A stretch of DNA of 64,000 nt from Methylobacterium sp. FF17 (GTDB lineage Bacteria > Pseudomonadota > Alphaproteobacteria > Rhizobiales > Beijerinckiaceae). This document shows positions 47,759 through 58,413 of the stretch, piece by piece. Below the pieces are notes generated by a model. That model ran no database searches. It was not told where the DNA came from and saw nothing but the letters and a program-made list of their open reading frames with translations. The position numbers and the translations under genes are program-made. The DNA lies in assembly GCF_025813715.1 (NCBI RefSeq), contig NZ_CP107532.1, forward strand, positions 744,001-808,000. Direction: 5' to 3'. Positions within the stretch are counted from its first letter, which is position 1. The number at the start of each line of letters is the position of its first letter.

Positions 47759-48859
47759 ATGAGCGCGTCCATCGCCATGTCGGGACTGGCCCCGGAAGAG
47801 GCATCCGGCTCGCACCGGTCCCCGTCCGACGTAGTCGGCGGGCGCGCGCTCACACGGGCCGACTACGTCGCCGCCGACGGTTCGCTGCGCGTCCGGCGGG
47901 CGGACGCCGCGACCTATGACGATCCCGCCCCCGGCGGGCTCTACACCCACCCGGTCTGGCTGCGGACCTACGGGGTTCGCGACCTCGTGATCGTGGAGGG
48001 ACAGGGGCCGGATGCGCCGCGCCTGCTCTTCACCCGCGAGGGCGGCGGCCTCCTGCATCTCGGCCGGCTGTTCCGCCTCGAGGCGGACCTCGTCGGCGTC
48101 CTCGGCGAGCGGCTCATGGCCGAAACGGGCGTACCCTTCGTGGTGTTCGAGGACGTCGACGTCGCCGGCCCGCTCGCCCCCGGGCACGTGGCCTTCCACT
48201 ACCAGAACAACTGGCGCCTGCCCCTGCGCGACGCCGCCGAGCGGATGTCGAAGCAGCTCGTCAGCAACACCAAGCGCAAGGCGCGGGGCCTCGCCCGGGA
48301 GAATCCGGGGATCTCGGTCCGGTTCGAGGCGAGCCCGAGCCGCGCCGTGCTGGAGCGGATCGCCGCCTTCGGACGCATCCGGATCGAGGGACAGGGCCGA
48401 CGCTACGGCATCGGCGCCGACGAGCTCGCGCGCCTCGCCGCGGTCGCGGCCGAGATCGGCCATGCCACCATCGTGCGCAAGGACGAGGCGATCCTGGCCG
48501 CCGACCTCATCTGCATCGCGGGCGGCCAGGCCCATTTCCTGACCCACGGCTACGATCCGGGCTACCCCAAGAGCAGCCTCGGCATGATCAGCCTGATCAA
48601 CTCCATCGAGGCGTCTGCGGCACTCGGGCTCACGGACTTCAACCTGATGTGGGGCGACCTGCCCTACAAGCAGCAGCTCGGCGGCGAGCGCGTGCCGCTG
48701 CGGACCCTCGTGCTCCGGCGCTCAGCCCTCGCCTTCCTGCATCGGGGCCACCTCGCGGCCCTGGCGCGCTTCGGCTGGCCCGACCTGAAGCGCCGGCTGA
48801 AGCCCGCCGTGTCCCGGATGCGGGCCTGGACCGCGACGCTGCGGCCCTCCGCCGGTTGA
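47759..48859 (+). CDS. Second CelD-type GNAT acetyltransferase
   Basis: 366 residues, Acetyltransf_6 type. The first half holds GGLYTHPVWLRTYGVRDLVIVE, and the second half KQLVSNTKRKARGLARENPG, FGRIRIEGQGRRYGIG and THGYDPGYPKSSLGMISLIN, the region where acyl-CoA-using relatives have their active site. The start at 47759 has AGGAA seven bases upstream; an ATG at 47723 sharing a base with the previous stop would add 12 residues. Only weakly similar to the other acetyltransferase, so the two probably modify different positions or sugars. Confidence 0.83.
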   Translation: MSASIAMSGLAPEEASGSHRSPSDVVGGRALTRADYVAADGSLRVRRADAATYDDPAPGGLYTHPVWLRTYGVRDLVIVEGQGPDAPRLLFTREGGGLLHLGRLFRLEADLVGVLGERLMAETGVPFVVFEDVDVAGPLAPGHVAFHYQNNWRLPLRDAAERMSKQLVSNTKRKARGLARENPGISVRFEASPSRAVLERIAAFGRIRIEGQGRRYGIGADELARLAAVAAEIGHATIVRKDEAILAADLICIAGGQAHFLTHGYDPGYPKSSLGMISLINSIEASAALGLTDFNLMWGDLPYKQQLGGERVPLRTLVLRRSALAFLHRGHLAALARFGWPDLKRRLKPAVSRMRAWTATLRPSAG

Positions 48860-48925
48860 GGATGCAGGGCGGGTCCACGGGATCCGCAACCGGCGGACAT
48901 TCCATCGCGCCACGGGGGGGTCGAG

Positions 48926-49867
48926 ATGCACAGCGCGTACAGGTTCTACGGTCTGCTCTACCTCGACGCGGCGACCAGCGGCGGCGTGAACCTTTCGCGC
49001 GGGGCCAACCCCGTCGATACCTACCTGCGCTGCGCCGCGACCTGCCACGCCTCCTTCGCGCGTCAGGGCGAGACCTTCGCCCTGATCACCAACGATTCCG
49101 CCCTCGTGCGCGGGCGGCTCGCCGAGCTCGGATGCGCGCCGATCGCGGTGGTCGAGATCCCCTTCCACGCGGTGGTTCCGCGCGGCACCCGCTTCTACGC
49201 CGCGCATTTCAAGCTCGACGTCCTCGACGCCTTCGCCCGGGGGGACCTCGGCGACCATGTCGGCCTCGTGGACGTCGACTGCGTCCTGCAGCGTCCCCTC
49301 GTCCTCTCGGACGCCCTGTCGGTCTACGAGATCTCCGAGCAGGTCTACCCGGCCTACGGGATCGAGCGGGTCCGGGGCGATCTCGAACGGGTGGCGGACA
49401 TGCCCGTCCCCGCCCCGCGCTGGTTCGGCGGCGAGTTCATCGCCGGTTCGAGCGCGCAGTTCCGACTCCTCAAGACCGGGCTCGATGCCTGCCTGCCGCG
49501 CTACGTCGCCGCCCTCGACACCCTGCACCACCTCGGCGACGAGATGGTGGTCTCCGCCGCGATCCATCACGCCGAGCGCAGCGGCCTCGCCGTGGACGAC
49601 ATCGGCCAGCGCGCGCAGATCGTGCGCTGGTGGTCGAGCAAGACCTACCACCGGCAGGTTCCGCTGCGCGACGCCGCCGCCTGCGCGATGCTGCACCTGC
49701 CCTCCGACAAGGGCTTCCTCGCCGAACAGGTCGGCAAGACCATGGAGACGGGCCAGTTCCTGCGGGACTACGAGGCCATGTTCCGCCGAAAGCGCCGGGC
49801 CCTCCAGGCCAGCCGCATCCTCGACCGGGTGCTGCGCCGGCCCAATCAGCTCGTCGCCGAGATCTGA
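48926..49867 (+). CDS. Putative GT-A glycosyltransferase of unknown family
   Basis: 313 residues; not recognised as a named family. The layout suggests GT-A: an N-terminal nucleotide-binding region (FYGLLYLDAATSG, FALITNDSALVRGR), FKLDVLDAF, then GLVDVDCVLQRP with a DxD-like metal motif, and a later GGEFIAGSS acceptor-side segment. The C-terminus is basic (FRRKRRALQASR). Last gene of the plus-strand operon, 66 nt after the second acetyltransferase and convergent with the UDP-xylose pathway genes. Function inferred from motif order and context only. Confidence 0.7.
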   Translation: MHSAYRFYGLLYLDAATSGGVNLSRGANPVDTYLRCAATCHASFARQGETFALITNDSALVRGRLAELGCAPIAVVEIPFHAVVPRGTRFYAAHFKLDVLDAFARGDLGDHVGLVDVDCVLQRPLVLSDALSVYEISEQVYPAYGIERVRGDLERVADMPVPAPRWFGGEFIAGSSAQFRLLKTGLDACLPRYVAALDTLHHLGDEMVVSAAIHHAERSGLAVDDIGQRAQIVRWWSSKTYHRQVPLRDAAACAMLHLPSDKGFLAEQVGKTMETGQFLRDYEAMFRRKRRALQASRILDRVLRRPNQLVAEI

Positions 49868-49883
49868 CCAACGCGACCGGGGA

Positions 49884-50849
49884 TCAGGCCGGGGCGTTCT
49901 CGCCGAGGAAGCGGTCGAAATACGCGATGGTGCGGATCAGGCCCTCGCGCAGCGGCACGGTCGGCTCCCATTCGAGCAAAGCCTTGGCCATGTCGATGTC
50001 GGGCCGGCGCTGGCGCGGATCGTCGGGGGGCAGCGGCTGGAAGACGATCCGCGAGCGCGAATTGGTGAGCGTCACCACGAGATCGGCGAGCTGACGGATC
50101 GAGAACTCGCCCGGATTGCCGAGGTTGACCGGCCCGGTCACCTCGGGACCCGTCGCCATCAGGCGCAGGAACCCGTCGATGAGGTCGTCCACGTAGCAGA
50201 AGGCACGGGTCTGCGAGCCGTCGCCGTAGAGGGTGATGTCCTCGTTGCGCAGGGCCTGGAGCACGAGGTTCGAGACCACGCGCCCGTCATTCGGATGCAT
50301 CCGCGGCCCGTAGGTGTTGAAGATGCGGGCGACCTTGATCGCGAGGTGGTGCTGGCGGTGATAGTCGAAGAACAGCGTCTCGGCGCAGCGCTTGCCCTCG
50401 TCGTAGCAGGAGCGGTAGCCGATCGGGTTGACCCGGCCCCAGTATGCCTCCGGCTGCGGATGCACCTCCGGGTCGCCGTAGACCTCGCTGGTCGAGGCCT
50501 GGAAGACCTTCACCTTGAGGCGCTTGGCGAGCCCCAGCATGTTGATGGCGCCGAGCACGCTGGTCTTGGCGGTCTGCACGGGGTCGAACTGGTAATGCAC
50601 CGGGGAGGCCGGGCAGGCGAGATTGTAGATCTCGTCCACCTCCACGTAGAGCGGGAAGGTCACGTCGTGGCGCATGAACTCGAAGCGCCGGTGCTCCAGC
50701 AGGCCCTCGATGTTCCGGCGGGTGCCCGTGAAGAGGTTGTCGACGCACAGCACCTCGTGCCCCTGTTCCAGCAGGCGCTCGCAGAGATGGGACCCGAGGA
50801 ACCCGGCTCCGCCGGTGACCAGAATCTTCTTCGTGTCGCCGTATCGCAT
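49884..50849 (-). CDS. UDP-glucuronate decarboxylase (UDP-xylose synthase)
   Basis: Converts UDP-glucuronate to UDP-xylose. 321 residues, extended short-chain dehydrogenase fold: NAD motif [10 protein letters not shown] near 13-22, [13 protein letters not shown], the family signature [20 protein letters not shown], the catalytic Tyr and Lys in SCYDEGKR, and [19 protein letters not shown]. These exactly fit the Uxs branch. The ATG at 50849 starts 23 nt after the stop of the upstream UDP-glucose dehydrogenase gene, whose product it uses. The pair predicts xylose (or a xylose-derived sugar) in the surface glycan. Confidence 0.95.
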   Translation of the reverse strand: MRYGDTKKILVTGGAGFLGSHLCERLLEQGHEVLCVDNLFTGTRRNIEGLLEHRRFEFMRHDVTFPLYVEVDEIYNLACPASPVHYQFDPVQTAKTSVLGAINMLGLAKRLKVKVFQASTSEVYGDPEVHPQPEAYWGRVNPIGYRSCYDEGKRCAETLFFDYHRQHHLAIKVARIFNTYGPRMHPNDGRVVSNLVLQALRNEDITLYGDGSQTRAFCYVDDLIDGFLRLMATGPEVTGPVNLGNPGEFSIRQLADLVVTLTNSRSRIVFQPLPPDDPRQRRPDIDMAKALLEWEPTVPLREGLIRTIAYFDRFLGENAPA

Positions 50850-50872
50850 TCGGATCCCAAGCCTGCCTTCGT

Positions 50873-52225
50873 CTAAGCGATTGGCCGGTCCTCGCCGGCC
50901 TCGGTGCGCATCGGCTGCTCGCGGGACTGGCCGATGCCGGTATAATCGAAGCCGCGCCGCCTCAGGTCCTCGGCCGCGTAGACGTTGCGCAGGTCCACCA
51001 TCACGGGGGCGGCCATCACGGCGCGCAGGCGGGTCAGGTCGAGGGCGCGGAAGGCGTTCCACTCCGTGACGATCACCACCGCGTCCGCGCCCTCGGCGCA
51101 GTCGTAGGCGTCCGCCGTATAGGTCACGTCGGAGAGGAGCGGACGGGCCGCCTCCATGCCCTCGGGGTCGTAGGCGCGGATCGTGGCGCCGCCGTCCTGC
51201 AACCCGGTGATGATCGAGAGGGCGGGCGCGTCGCGCATGTCGTCGGTGTTGGGCTTGAAGGTCAGGCCCAGGATCGCGACGGTCTTGCCTCGCACCGAGC
51301 CGCCGCAGGCCATGATCACCTTTCGAGCCATCGCGCGCTTGCGGCTGTCGTTGACCGCCACCACGGTCTCCACGAGCCGCACGGGGGTGCCCGCATCCTG
51401 GGCGGTCTTGACCAGCGCCAGCGTGTCCTTCGGGAAGCACGAGCCGCCATAGCCCGGGCCCGCATGCAGGAACTTGGAGCCGATGCGGTTGTCGAGCCCG
51501 ATGCCGCGCGCGACCTGCTGCACGTTGGCGCCGACCTGCTCGCAGAGGTCGGCGATCTCGTTGATGAAGGTGATCTTGGTGGCGAGGAAGGCGTTGGCGG
51601 CGTACTTCGTCAGCTCGGCGGTGCGCCGGTCGGTGTAGAGGATCGGCGCGGCGTTCAGGTAGAGCGGGCGGTAGACCTCGCCCATCACCGCCGCGCCCCG
51701 CGCGTCGTCGGCGCCGATGACGATGCGGTCGGGGCGCTTGAAGTCCTCGATGGCCGCGCCTTCGCGCAGGAATTCGGGATTGGAGACCACCGCCACGTCC
51801 GCCTCCGGGTTGGTCTCGCGGATAATGCGCTCGACCTCGTCGCCCGTACCCACCGGAACGGTCGACTTGGTGACCACGACGGTGAACCCGCTCACCGCCC
51901 GGGCGATCTCGCGCGCCGCCGCGAAGACGTAGGAGAGGTCGGCGAATCCGTCGCCGCGCCGGGAGGGCGTGCCCACCGCGATGAAGACCGCGTCGGCCTC
52001 CGCGACGGCCCCGGCGATCTCGGTTGAGAAGCTCAGACGGCCGTGCCGGACGTTGTCCGCCACCAGGGCGTCGAGGCCCGGCTCGTAGATCGGCATCCGT
52101 CCGGCCTTGAGGAGGTCGATCTTGCCCGCATCCTTGTCGACGCAGACCACGCTGTGTCCGAAATCGGCAAAGCAGGTGCCCGAGACGAGGCCGACATAGC
52201 CGGACCCAACCATCGCGATTCGCAT
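50873..52225 (-). CDS. UDP-glucose 6-dehydrogenase
   Basis: Oxidises UDP-glucose twice to UDP-glucuronate. 450 residues. N-terminal NAD motif [17 protein letters not shown], substrate loop [12 protein letters not shown] with the conserved Glu, [16 protein letters not shown], and the catalytic Cys in [11 protein letters not shown]. The C-terminal domain has [16 protein letters not shown]. The ATG at 52225 matches the family start. It precedes the decarboxylase gene in one operon. The last 20 residues are hydrophilic and poorly conserved. Confidence 0.96.
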   Translation of the reverse strand: MRIAMVGSGYVGLVSGTCFADFGHSVVCVDKDAGKIDLLKAGRMPIYEPGLDALVADNVRHGRLSFSTEIAGAVAEADAVFIAVGTPSRRGDGFADLSYVFAAAREIARAVSGFTVVVTKSTVPVGTGDEVERIIRETNPEADVAVVSNPEFLREGAAIEDFKRPDRIVIGADDARGAAVMGEVYRPLYLNAAPILYTDRRTAELTKYAANAFLATKITFINEIADLCEQVGANVQQVARGIGLDNRIGSKFLHAGPGYGGSCFPKDTLALVKTAQDAGTPVRLVETVVAVNDSRKRAMARKVIMACGGSVRGKTVAILGLTFKPNTDDMRDAPALSIITGLQDGGATIRAYDPEGMEAARPLLSDVTYTADAYDCAEGADAVVIVTEWNAFRALDLTRLRAVMAAPVMVDLRNVYAAEDLRRRGFDYTGIGQSREQPMRTEAGEDRPIA

Positions 52226-52760
52226 GAGGTGCCACTCCAGGCCGGGCTGCGGCCCCGGCAACCAACGTCTCCGCATGCCGGGCCGCTCGGCGCCCCCGGA
52301 TGCCCGGCTCCCTTAAGACGTTTGTCGGAGTTGTACCACGTCGCTCTGCTGTCCCCGCCCGCAGACGAAGGCGGACGAACGGCGATGATGCTTTGCCAAC
52401 GATCGAAACACCAAGAAAGTCCACCCTGCGTTCCCGTGGTGGACTTATGGCAGATCAAACCAAGACCTCTTCAACATATGATAGGATGTCGTCGAGACCA
52501 GGGAATTTCGCACAAGGCAACGGCCGGTCTTCCGATCGATGTCGGACCGATGTCCTGTCGTCTGCGGTAGTATCGGCAGACCCCGAGCGGTCCTGGCGTC
52601 GCCGCCAGCGCGCGTCCCGGGGGGCTTCGGGACAGACATCGCCCGCGTGTTCGGACCGGCGCGCGCCGATCTATAAGGCCCGCAAACGCATTCGGGGCCG
52701 CCACCCGACCCTGCTGGTCGCGTGACGTCCCCGAATGCGGCGGCGAACGTCTTTCGAAGA
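52226..52760. other. 535-nt intergenic stretch with promoter-like AT-rich part and a hairpin
   Basis: Between the UDP-glucose dehydrogenase start and the DUF1127 stop. 52430-52560 is clearly AT-richer (CAACATATGATAGGATG) and may hold the UDP-glucose dehydrogenase promoter. A large hairpin at 52687-52739 is listed separately. Open frames here are antisense or Arg-rich and not convincing. Confidence 0.5.
52687..52739 (-). terminator. Nested hairpin downstream of the DUF1127 gene
   Basis: CGCATTCGGGG (52687-52697) pairs perfectly with CCCCGAATGCG (52729-52739). Inside, CGACC-CTGCT-GGTCG forms a second hairpin. On the minus strand it is followed by TTTGCG. It ends 21 nt after the DUF1127 stop, so it is likely that gene's terminator or a stable 3' RNA end. 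Confidence 0.6.
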
Positions 52761-52970
52761 TCAGGCCGTCGGGTAGGAGAAGACGCCGACCGAGGCGTGG
52801 AAGGGCACGTGCTCGCGGGCGCGGTGACGGCGGGCCTTGTCGAGCAGCTTCGCGTTCAAGCGATCCCCGCCGATATCGGCGAACTGCCGGTCGGTGAGTT
52901 CCGCGATCTCGCGGGCCGAGGCGTTCCGCTTCAGCGAGGCGGCGAGATGACTGAGAAGGGACTGGACCAT
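52761..52970 (-). CDS. DUF1127 (YjiS-like) small protein
   Basis: 69 residues. A central ELTDRQFADIGGDR motif with Arg-rich surroundings (LNAKLLDKARRHRAREHVPF) resembles the DUF1127 signature. In several alphaproteobacteria small DUF1127 proteins bind RNA and tune RNA turnover or phosphate and carbon responses. The start at 52970 gives the compact family size; a frame to 53114 adds 48 unconserved residues. Isolated gene with a 340-nt upstream gap and a hairpin after the stop. Confidence 0.7.
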   Translation of the reverse strand: MVQSLLSHLAASLKRNASAREIAELTDRQFADIGGDRLNAKLLDKARRHRAREHVPFHASVGVFSYPTA

Positions 52971-53310
52971 GGGATGTATTCCGGATTTGCGTTGTGGCCG
53001 AGGTCTTCGCCCCGGCGCCATGACCGGAATGTAGGCCTTGCCGCAGTGCAGCAGGAGCGCCGATGGCGTCGGGCTGCCATGCGGGGTGAGCATGTAATGG
53101 GCAGCTTTGCCCATCGCCTGAGCATGACAGCGTCAAGGTATTGATTTTGCGCAATAATTCTCGCGGTCATGCGCCAGTTCGTCCCTCCTTCTGACCAATG
53201 GAGGGGCAGCGCCACCCATACCCGTGTGCGTTGCAGCACGTAGAATTCGGAAGTTGTTCCGAAAGTGGTCATAGTTCTGTTCCGCCCGGCGGGGCGGAAG
53301 GCCCGAAAGC
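52971..53310. other. 340-nt intergenic stretch upstream of DUF1127
   Basis: The part around 53130-53280 has less GC (for example TATTGATTTTGCGCAATAATT at 53139-53159, an imperfect palindrome). Probably carries the DUF1127 promoter and a leader. No gene or RNA recognised. Confidence 0.5.
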
Positions 53311-55182
<1,872 letters not shown>

Positions 55183-55284
55183 GAGATCATCCGGTTGCTG
55201 CAGCACTCCCTTAGCTATGCCGGCTTGACCGTCTGCCAACCGGGGGGCGATGCCGCACGGAACCGCCTCCGTGAAACCCCGCCC

Positions 55285-55752
55285 ATGCTCCGCCTCGCCC
55301 TCTACCAACCCGACATCCCGCAGAACACCGGCACGCTGCTGCGCATGGCGGCCTGCCTCGGGGTCGCCGTCGAGATCATCGAGCCGGCGGGCTTCGACGT
55401 GTCCGACCGCCACCTGCGCCGCTCGGGGCTGGACTATCTCGACCATGTCCCGGTCACCCGGCACCGCTCGTGGGACGCCTTCGCGGCGTGGCGGCAGGCG
55501 CAGGGCCTGCGCCTCGTCCTCGCCACGACCAGGGGCGCCCTGCCCTACACCGAATTCCGCTACCGGGACGGCGATTGCCTGCTGATGGGCCGCGAATCCG
55601 CGGGCGTCCCTGACGCCGTGCACGCGGCGGCCGATGCGCGGGTCGTGGTGCCGATCCGCGCGGACCTGCGCTCCCTGAACATCGCCGTCTGTGCCGCGAT
55701 GGTGGTGGGCGAGGCGCTGCGCCAGACGGAAGGGTTTCCCGGAGGATTTTGA
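55285..55752 (+). CDS. trmL: tRNA (cytidine(34)-2'-O)-methyltransferase TrmL
   Basis: Modifies the wobble base of tRNA-Leu isoacceptors. 155 residues. SPOUT trefoil-knot motifs: LYQPDIPQNTGTLLRMAACL, LRRSGLDYLDHV, LLMGRESAGVPDAVH and PIRADLRSLNIAVCAAMV. The methyl-donor binding loop is intact. ATG at 55285 gives the family start. The stop codon at 55750-55752 coincides with the first copy of a palindromic operator upstream of pspA. Confidence 0.94.
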   Translation: MLRLALYQPDIPQNTGTLLRMAACLGVAVEIIEPAGFDVSDRHLRRSGLDYLDHVPVTRHRSWDAFAAWRQAQGLRLVLATTRGALPYTEFRYRDGDCLLMGRESAGVPDAVHAAADARVVVPIRADLRSLNIAVCAAMVVGEALRQTEGFPGGF

Positions 55753-55820
55753 ACAGCGTGCAGTTCCGCACTTGAACACCGTTCAAACCATGCGACAACC
55801 GATGCCGTGAACAGCGTTCA
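55750..55820. promoter_or_regulatory. Three copies of a palindromic operator before pspA-yiaA
   Basis: TGAACAGCGTGCA (55750-55762), TGAACACCGTTCA (55773-55785) and TGAACAGCGTTCA (55808-55820). The second and third are 5-3-5 palindromes (TGAAC-N3-GTTCA); the first differs at one right-arm base. They are spaced 23 and 35 bp start to start. All lie within 90 bp of the chosen pspA ATG. Confidence 0.7.
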
Positions 55821-55839
55821 CGCCATCGGGAGCCGCACC

Positions 55840-56529
55840 ATGCTCAACCTGTTTCGCACCGTCGCACGCGGCGCCGCCGCCCGGGCCGAGGAAGACCTCT
55901 TCGACCGCAACGCCCTCATCATCCTCGACCAGCAGATCCGCGAGACCCGCGCTGCCCTGGAGCGCAGCCGTCAGGCGCTCGCCGCCTCGGTGGCGGGCGA
56001 CAAGGCCGAGGCGCGCCGACTTGCCGAGGTCGAGGGACGCGCCGCCGACCTGGAGGCCCGCGCCGTCACGGCGATCCAGGGCGGACGCGACGATCTCGCG
56101 GGGGACGCGGCCGAGGCCATCGCCGAACTCGAGGCCGAGCGCGATGCCATCCGGGCGGCCCGGACCCGCTTCGCCGCGGAGGTCGCCCGCATCCGCGCCG
56201 TGGTGGCGGACGCCACCCGCCGGCAGGCGGAGCTGGAACGGGGCCGCCGCATCGCGGCCGCCGCCGAGATGGCCCGGCGCCTGCGGGTCAGCCCCGCCCC
56301 GCGGGATCGCGCCACCCTGAAGGAAGCGGAAGCGACGCTGGCCCGCCTGCGCGCCCTCCAGGCCGAGGCCGACGACACCGAGGCGGCCCTCAACGAGGCC
56401 CGGCCCGGGGCCGACATCGCCGAGCGCCTGGAGCGCGAGGGGTTCGGGCCGAACACCCGCCCGACCCCGTCCGCCGTCCTCGACCGCTTGCGCGCCAGGG
56501 CGGACGCCGCCCGGCCTCAGGGCGCCTGA
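55840..56529 (+). CDS. pspA: PspA/IM30 family phage-shock-like protein
   Basis: 229 residues, nearly all helical coiled coil ([40 protein letters not shown]). PspA proteins line the inner membrane and protect it from leak. The amphipathic N-terminus ([20 protein letters not shown]) fits membrane binding. The ATG at 55840 has GGGAG seven bases upstream; an in-frame GTG at 55807 lies within the operator and would add 11 residues. Unlike classical PspA, the middle part has many Arg/Ala pairs. pspF, pspB and pspC are not next door. Co-transcribed with yiaA. Confidence 0.85.
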   Translation: MLNLFRTVARGAAARAEEDLFDRNALIILDQQIRETRAALERSRQALAASVAGDKAEARRLAEVEGRAADLEARAVTAIQGGRDDLAGDAAEAIAELEAERDAIRAARTRFAAEVARIRAVVADATRRQAELERGRRIAAAAEMARRLRVSPAPRDRATLKEAEATLARLRALQAEADDTEAALNEARPGADIAERLEREGFGPNTRPTPSAVLDRLRARADAARPQGA

Positions 56530-56570
56530 CCCCCTCGACCCGTCACCATCATCAGAAAAGGAGAACAGCC

Positions 56571-56840
56571 ATGACCAACGAGACCACGCAGCATTCCGGC
56601 GCCTGGGTCGCCTTCACCTACGCCTCGTTCCTCGGCTCCGCCGCCATGGTAGCCCTGGGGATCCTGTTCATGCCGATGGACATCTGGATCAAGGGCTACC
56701 TCGCCATGGGCACGATCATGCTCGTGCAGTCCTGCATCACCGCCACCAAGACGATCCGCGACGTCCACGAGGGCCGGCGCATGGTCAACCGGATCGAGGA
56801 CGCCAAGACCGAGCGCCTGCTCATGTCCGTCAAGGATTGA
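56571..56840 (+). CDS. YiaA/YiaB family inner-membrane protein
   Basis: 89 residues with two membrane helices ([20 protein letters not shown] and a second through [18 protein letters not shown]), the two-helix YiaA/B domain. The C-terminal tail is charged and cytoplasmic. Strong AAAAGGAG ribosome site before the ATG at 56571. 41 nt downstream of the pspA gene and probably under the same operator control. The pairing of a YiaAB protein with PspA is a known association in psp-like systems; the activity is unknown. Confidence 0.9.
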   Translation: MTNETTQHSGAWVAFTYASFLGSAAMVALGILFMPMDIWIKGYLAMGTIMLVQSCITATKTIRDVHEGRRMVNRIEDAKTERLLMSVKD

Positions 56841-56902
56841 GGCGGGGCCGGCGGCCGGCTTGCCGAATTGACGGCCGGGCGGCGGGATGGGACATCCCCG
56901 GG

Positions 56903-57829
56903 ATGACGATGCCCGAATCCGCCGTTCCCCCGCTGCCCGAGGCCGAGCGCGACGCCCTGAAGGCCGAGGCGACGGCGTGGTTCACGACCCTGCGCGACCG
57001 GATCGTGTCCGCCTTCGAGGCGATCGAGGCGGAGGCCACGGGCCCCTTCCATCCCGACACCCCGACCGCGCCGGGACGCTTCGAGAAGACGCCCTGGCAG
57101 CGCACCGACCATTCCGGCGCGCCGGGCGGCGGCGGCACGATGGCGATGATCAAGGGCCGGGTCTTCGAGAAGGCCGGCGTCCACGTCTCGGCGGTGCACG
57201 GCGAGTTCGCCCCGGAATTCCGCGCCCAGATGCCGGGCGCGGCCGAGGATCCGCGCTTCTTCGCCACCGGCATCTCGCTGATCGCGCATCCGTGGAATCC
57301 CAACGTGCCCACGGTGCACATGAACACCCGCTTCGTGGCGACCACGAAGACCTGGTTCGGCGGCGGCGCCGACCTGACGCCGGTGCTCGACCGCCGCCGC
57401 ACGCAGGAGGACCCGGATTCGCAGGCCTTCCACGCCGCCATGAAGGCCGCCTGCGACGCGCACGCGCCGGCCGCCGATTACGGGCGCTACAAGGCCTGGT
57501 GCGAGGAGTATTTCCACCTCAAGCACCGCAACGAGCCGCGCGGCATCGGCGGCATCTTCTACGATTACCACTGGACCGGCGACCCGGCCGCCGACCTCGC
57601 TTTCACCCGCGACGTGGGCGGCGCCTTCCTGAAGGCGTATCCCGCCATCGTGCGGGCCAATCTCGAGACCCCCTGGACCGAGGCGGACCGGCTGGAGCAG
57701 CAGGTCCGGCGCGGGCGCTACGTGGAGTTCAACCTGCTCTACGATCGCGGCACGATCTTCGGGCTGAAGACCGGCGGCAACGTCGCCTCGATCCTGTCCT
57801 CGCTGCCGCCCACGGTGCGCTGGCCGTGA
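56903..57829 (+). CDS. hemF: Oxygen-dependent coproporphyrinogen III oxidase HemF
   Basis: Haem pathway enzyme making protoporphyrinogen IX with oxygen. 308 residues from the ATG at 56903. Signatures: [64 protein letters not shown] and [19 protein letters not shown] near-full match. Adjacent ATG at 56909 is also possible. Stop overlaps the GTG of the next gene (GTGA). Confidence 0.97.
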   Translation: MTMPESAVPPLPEAERDALKAEATAWFTTLRDRIVSAFEAIEAEATGPFHPDTPTAPGRFEKTPWQRTDHSGAPGGGGTMAMIKGRVFEKAGVHVSAVHGEFAPEFRAQMPGAAEDPRFFATGISLIAHPWNPNVPTVHMNTRFVATTKTWFGGGADLTPVLDRRRTQEDPDSQAFHAAMKAACDAHAPAADYGRYKAWCEEYFHLKHRNEPRGIGGIFYDYHWTGDPAADLAFTRDVGGAFLKAYPAIVRANLETPWTEADRLEQQVRRGRYVEFNLLYDRGTIFGLKTGGNVASILSSLPPTVRWP

Positions 57830-58413
57830 GCGCGCCCCCGACGGACATCACGCAGACCAACCGCGCGGTGGCGCGGATGCTGGCCGGCGCGTTCGGCGGC
57901 GCGCCCTCGGTCGCCCGCCACCGCGACGAGACGGGGCGCAGCCACGTCGACATCCTGACCTGCCGCGACGCGCCCCGGGCCGGCCTCACGGCCTACGCCA
58001 CGGTGACGCTGGCCAACCACCCCCTCTACCAGGAGGGGATCGAATTCCCCGGGCGCTGCGAGATCCTCGGGGTCAGCGACGCGCCGGGCTTCGCGCAGGT
58101 CCTGGCGACCTGCGCCTTCCAGGTCATCGAGGCCCGCTGGTTCCTCGCCCCCGGCATCGTCTTTCCCGGCCTCCTCGCGGGTTCGGGCCTGTCGGAGACG
58201 CTGGCCCACGTCCTGTTCGTGCCGCCGGTCGCCTTCGAGGCCCGGCTGCAGACGATGCAGGCCCCCGACGCGAACCTCGCCTTTCTCCAGGCGGTGCCGA
58301 TCTCGGAGGCCGAGTACGTCTTCGCGCAAGAGTCCGGCGGCGATGCCCTCGAAGACCTGTTCGCGGAGCGCGGCACCGACCTCTTCGCCAGCACCCGGCC
58401 CTCGGTGCTCTGA
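57826..58413 (+). CDS. Suppressor-of-fused (SUFU) domain protein
   Basis: 195 residues from a GTG that overlaps the hemF stop. The pattern is of bacterial SUFU-domain proteins: [35 protein letters not shown], then [15 protein letters not shown] [20 protein letters not shown] near the end, where the SUFU family has its conserved Tyr-Ala motif. In bacteria these domains occur as immunity proteins to toxins and as stand-alone proteins. No toxin gene is near. Coupled upstream to hemF and downstream (TGATG) to a helicase gene. Confidence 0.75.
   Translation: MSAPPTDITQTNRAVARMLAGAFGGAPSVARHRDETGRSHVDILTCRDAPRAGLTAYATVTLANHPLYQEGIEFPGRCEILGVSDAPGFAQVLATCAFQVIEARWFLAPGIVFPGLLAGSGLSETLAHVLFVPPVAFEARLQTMQAPDANLAFLQAVPISEAEYVFAQESGGDALEDLFAERGTDLFASTRPSVL

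Noticed and set aside
50850..52424. Long upstream extension of the UDP-glucuronate decarboxylase frame through the UDP-glucose dehydrogenase gene
   Set aside because: It is a read-through of an out-of-phase frame; the family start at 50849 is clear.
55750..55820. LexA (SOS) boxes upstream of pspA
   Set aside because: The sites are TGAAC-N3-GTTCA; alphaproteobacterial LexA uses GTTC-N7-GTTC and Gram-positive boxes have a four-base spacer.
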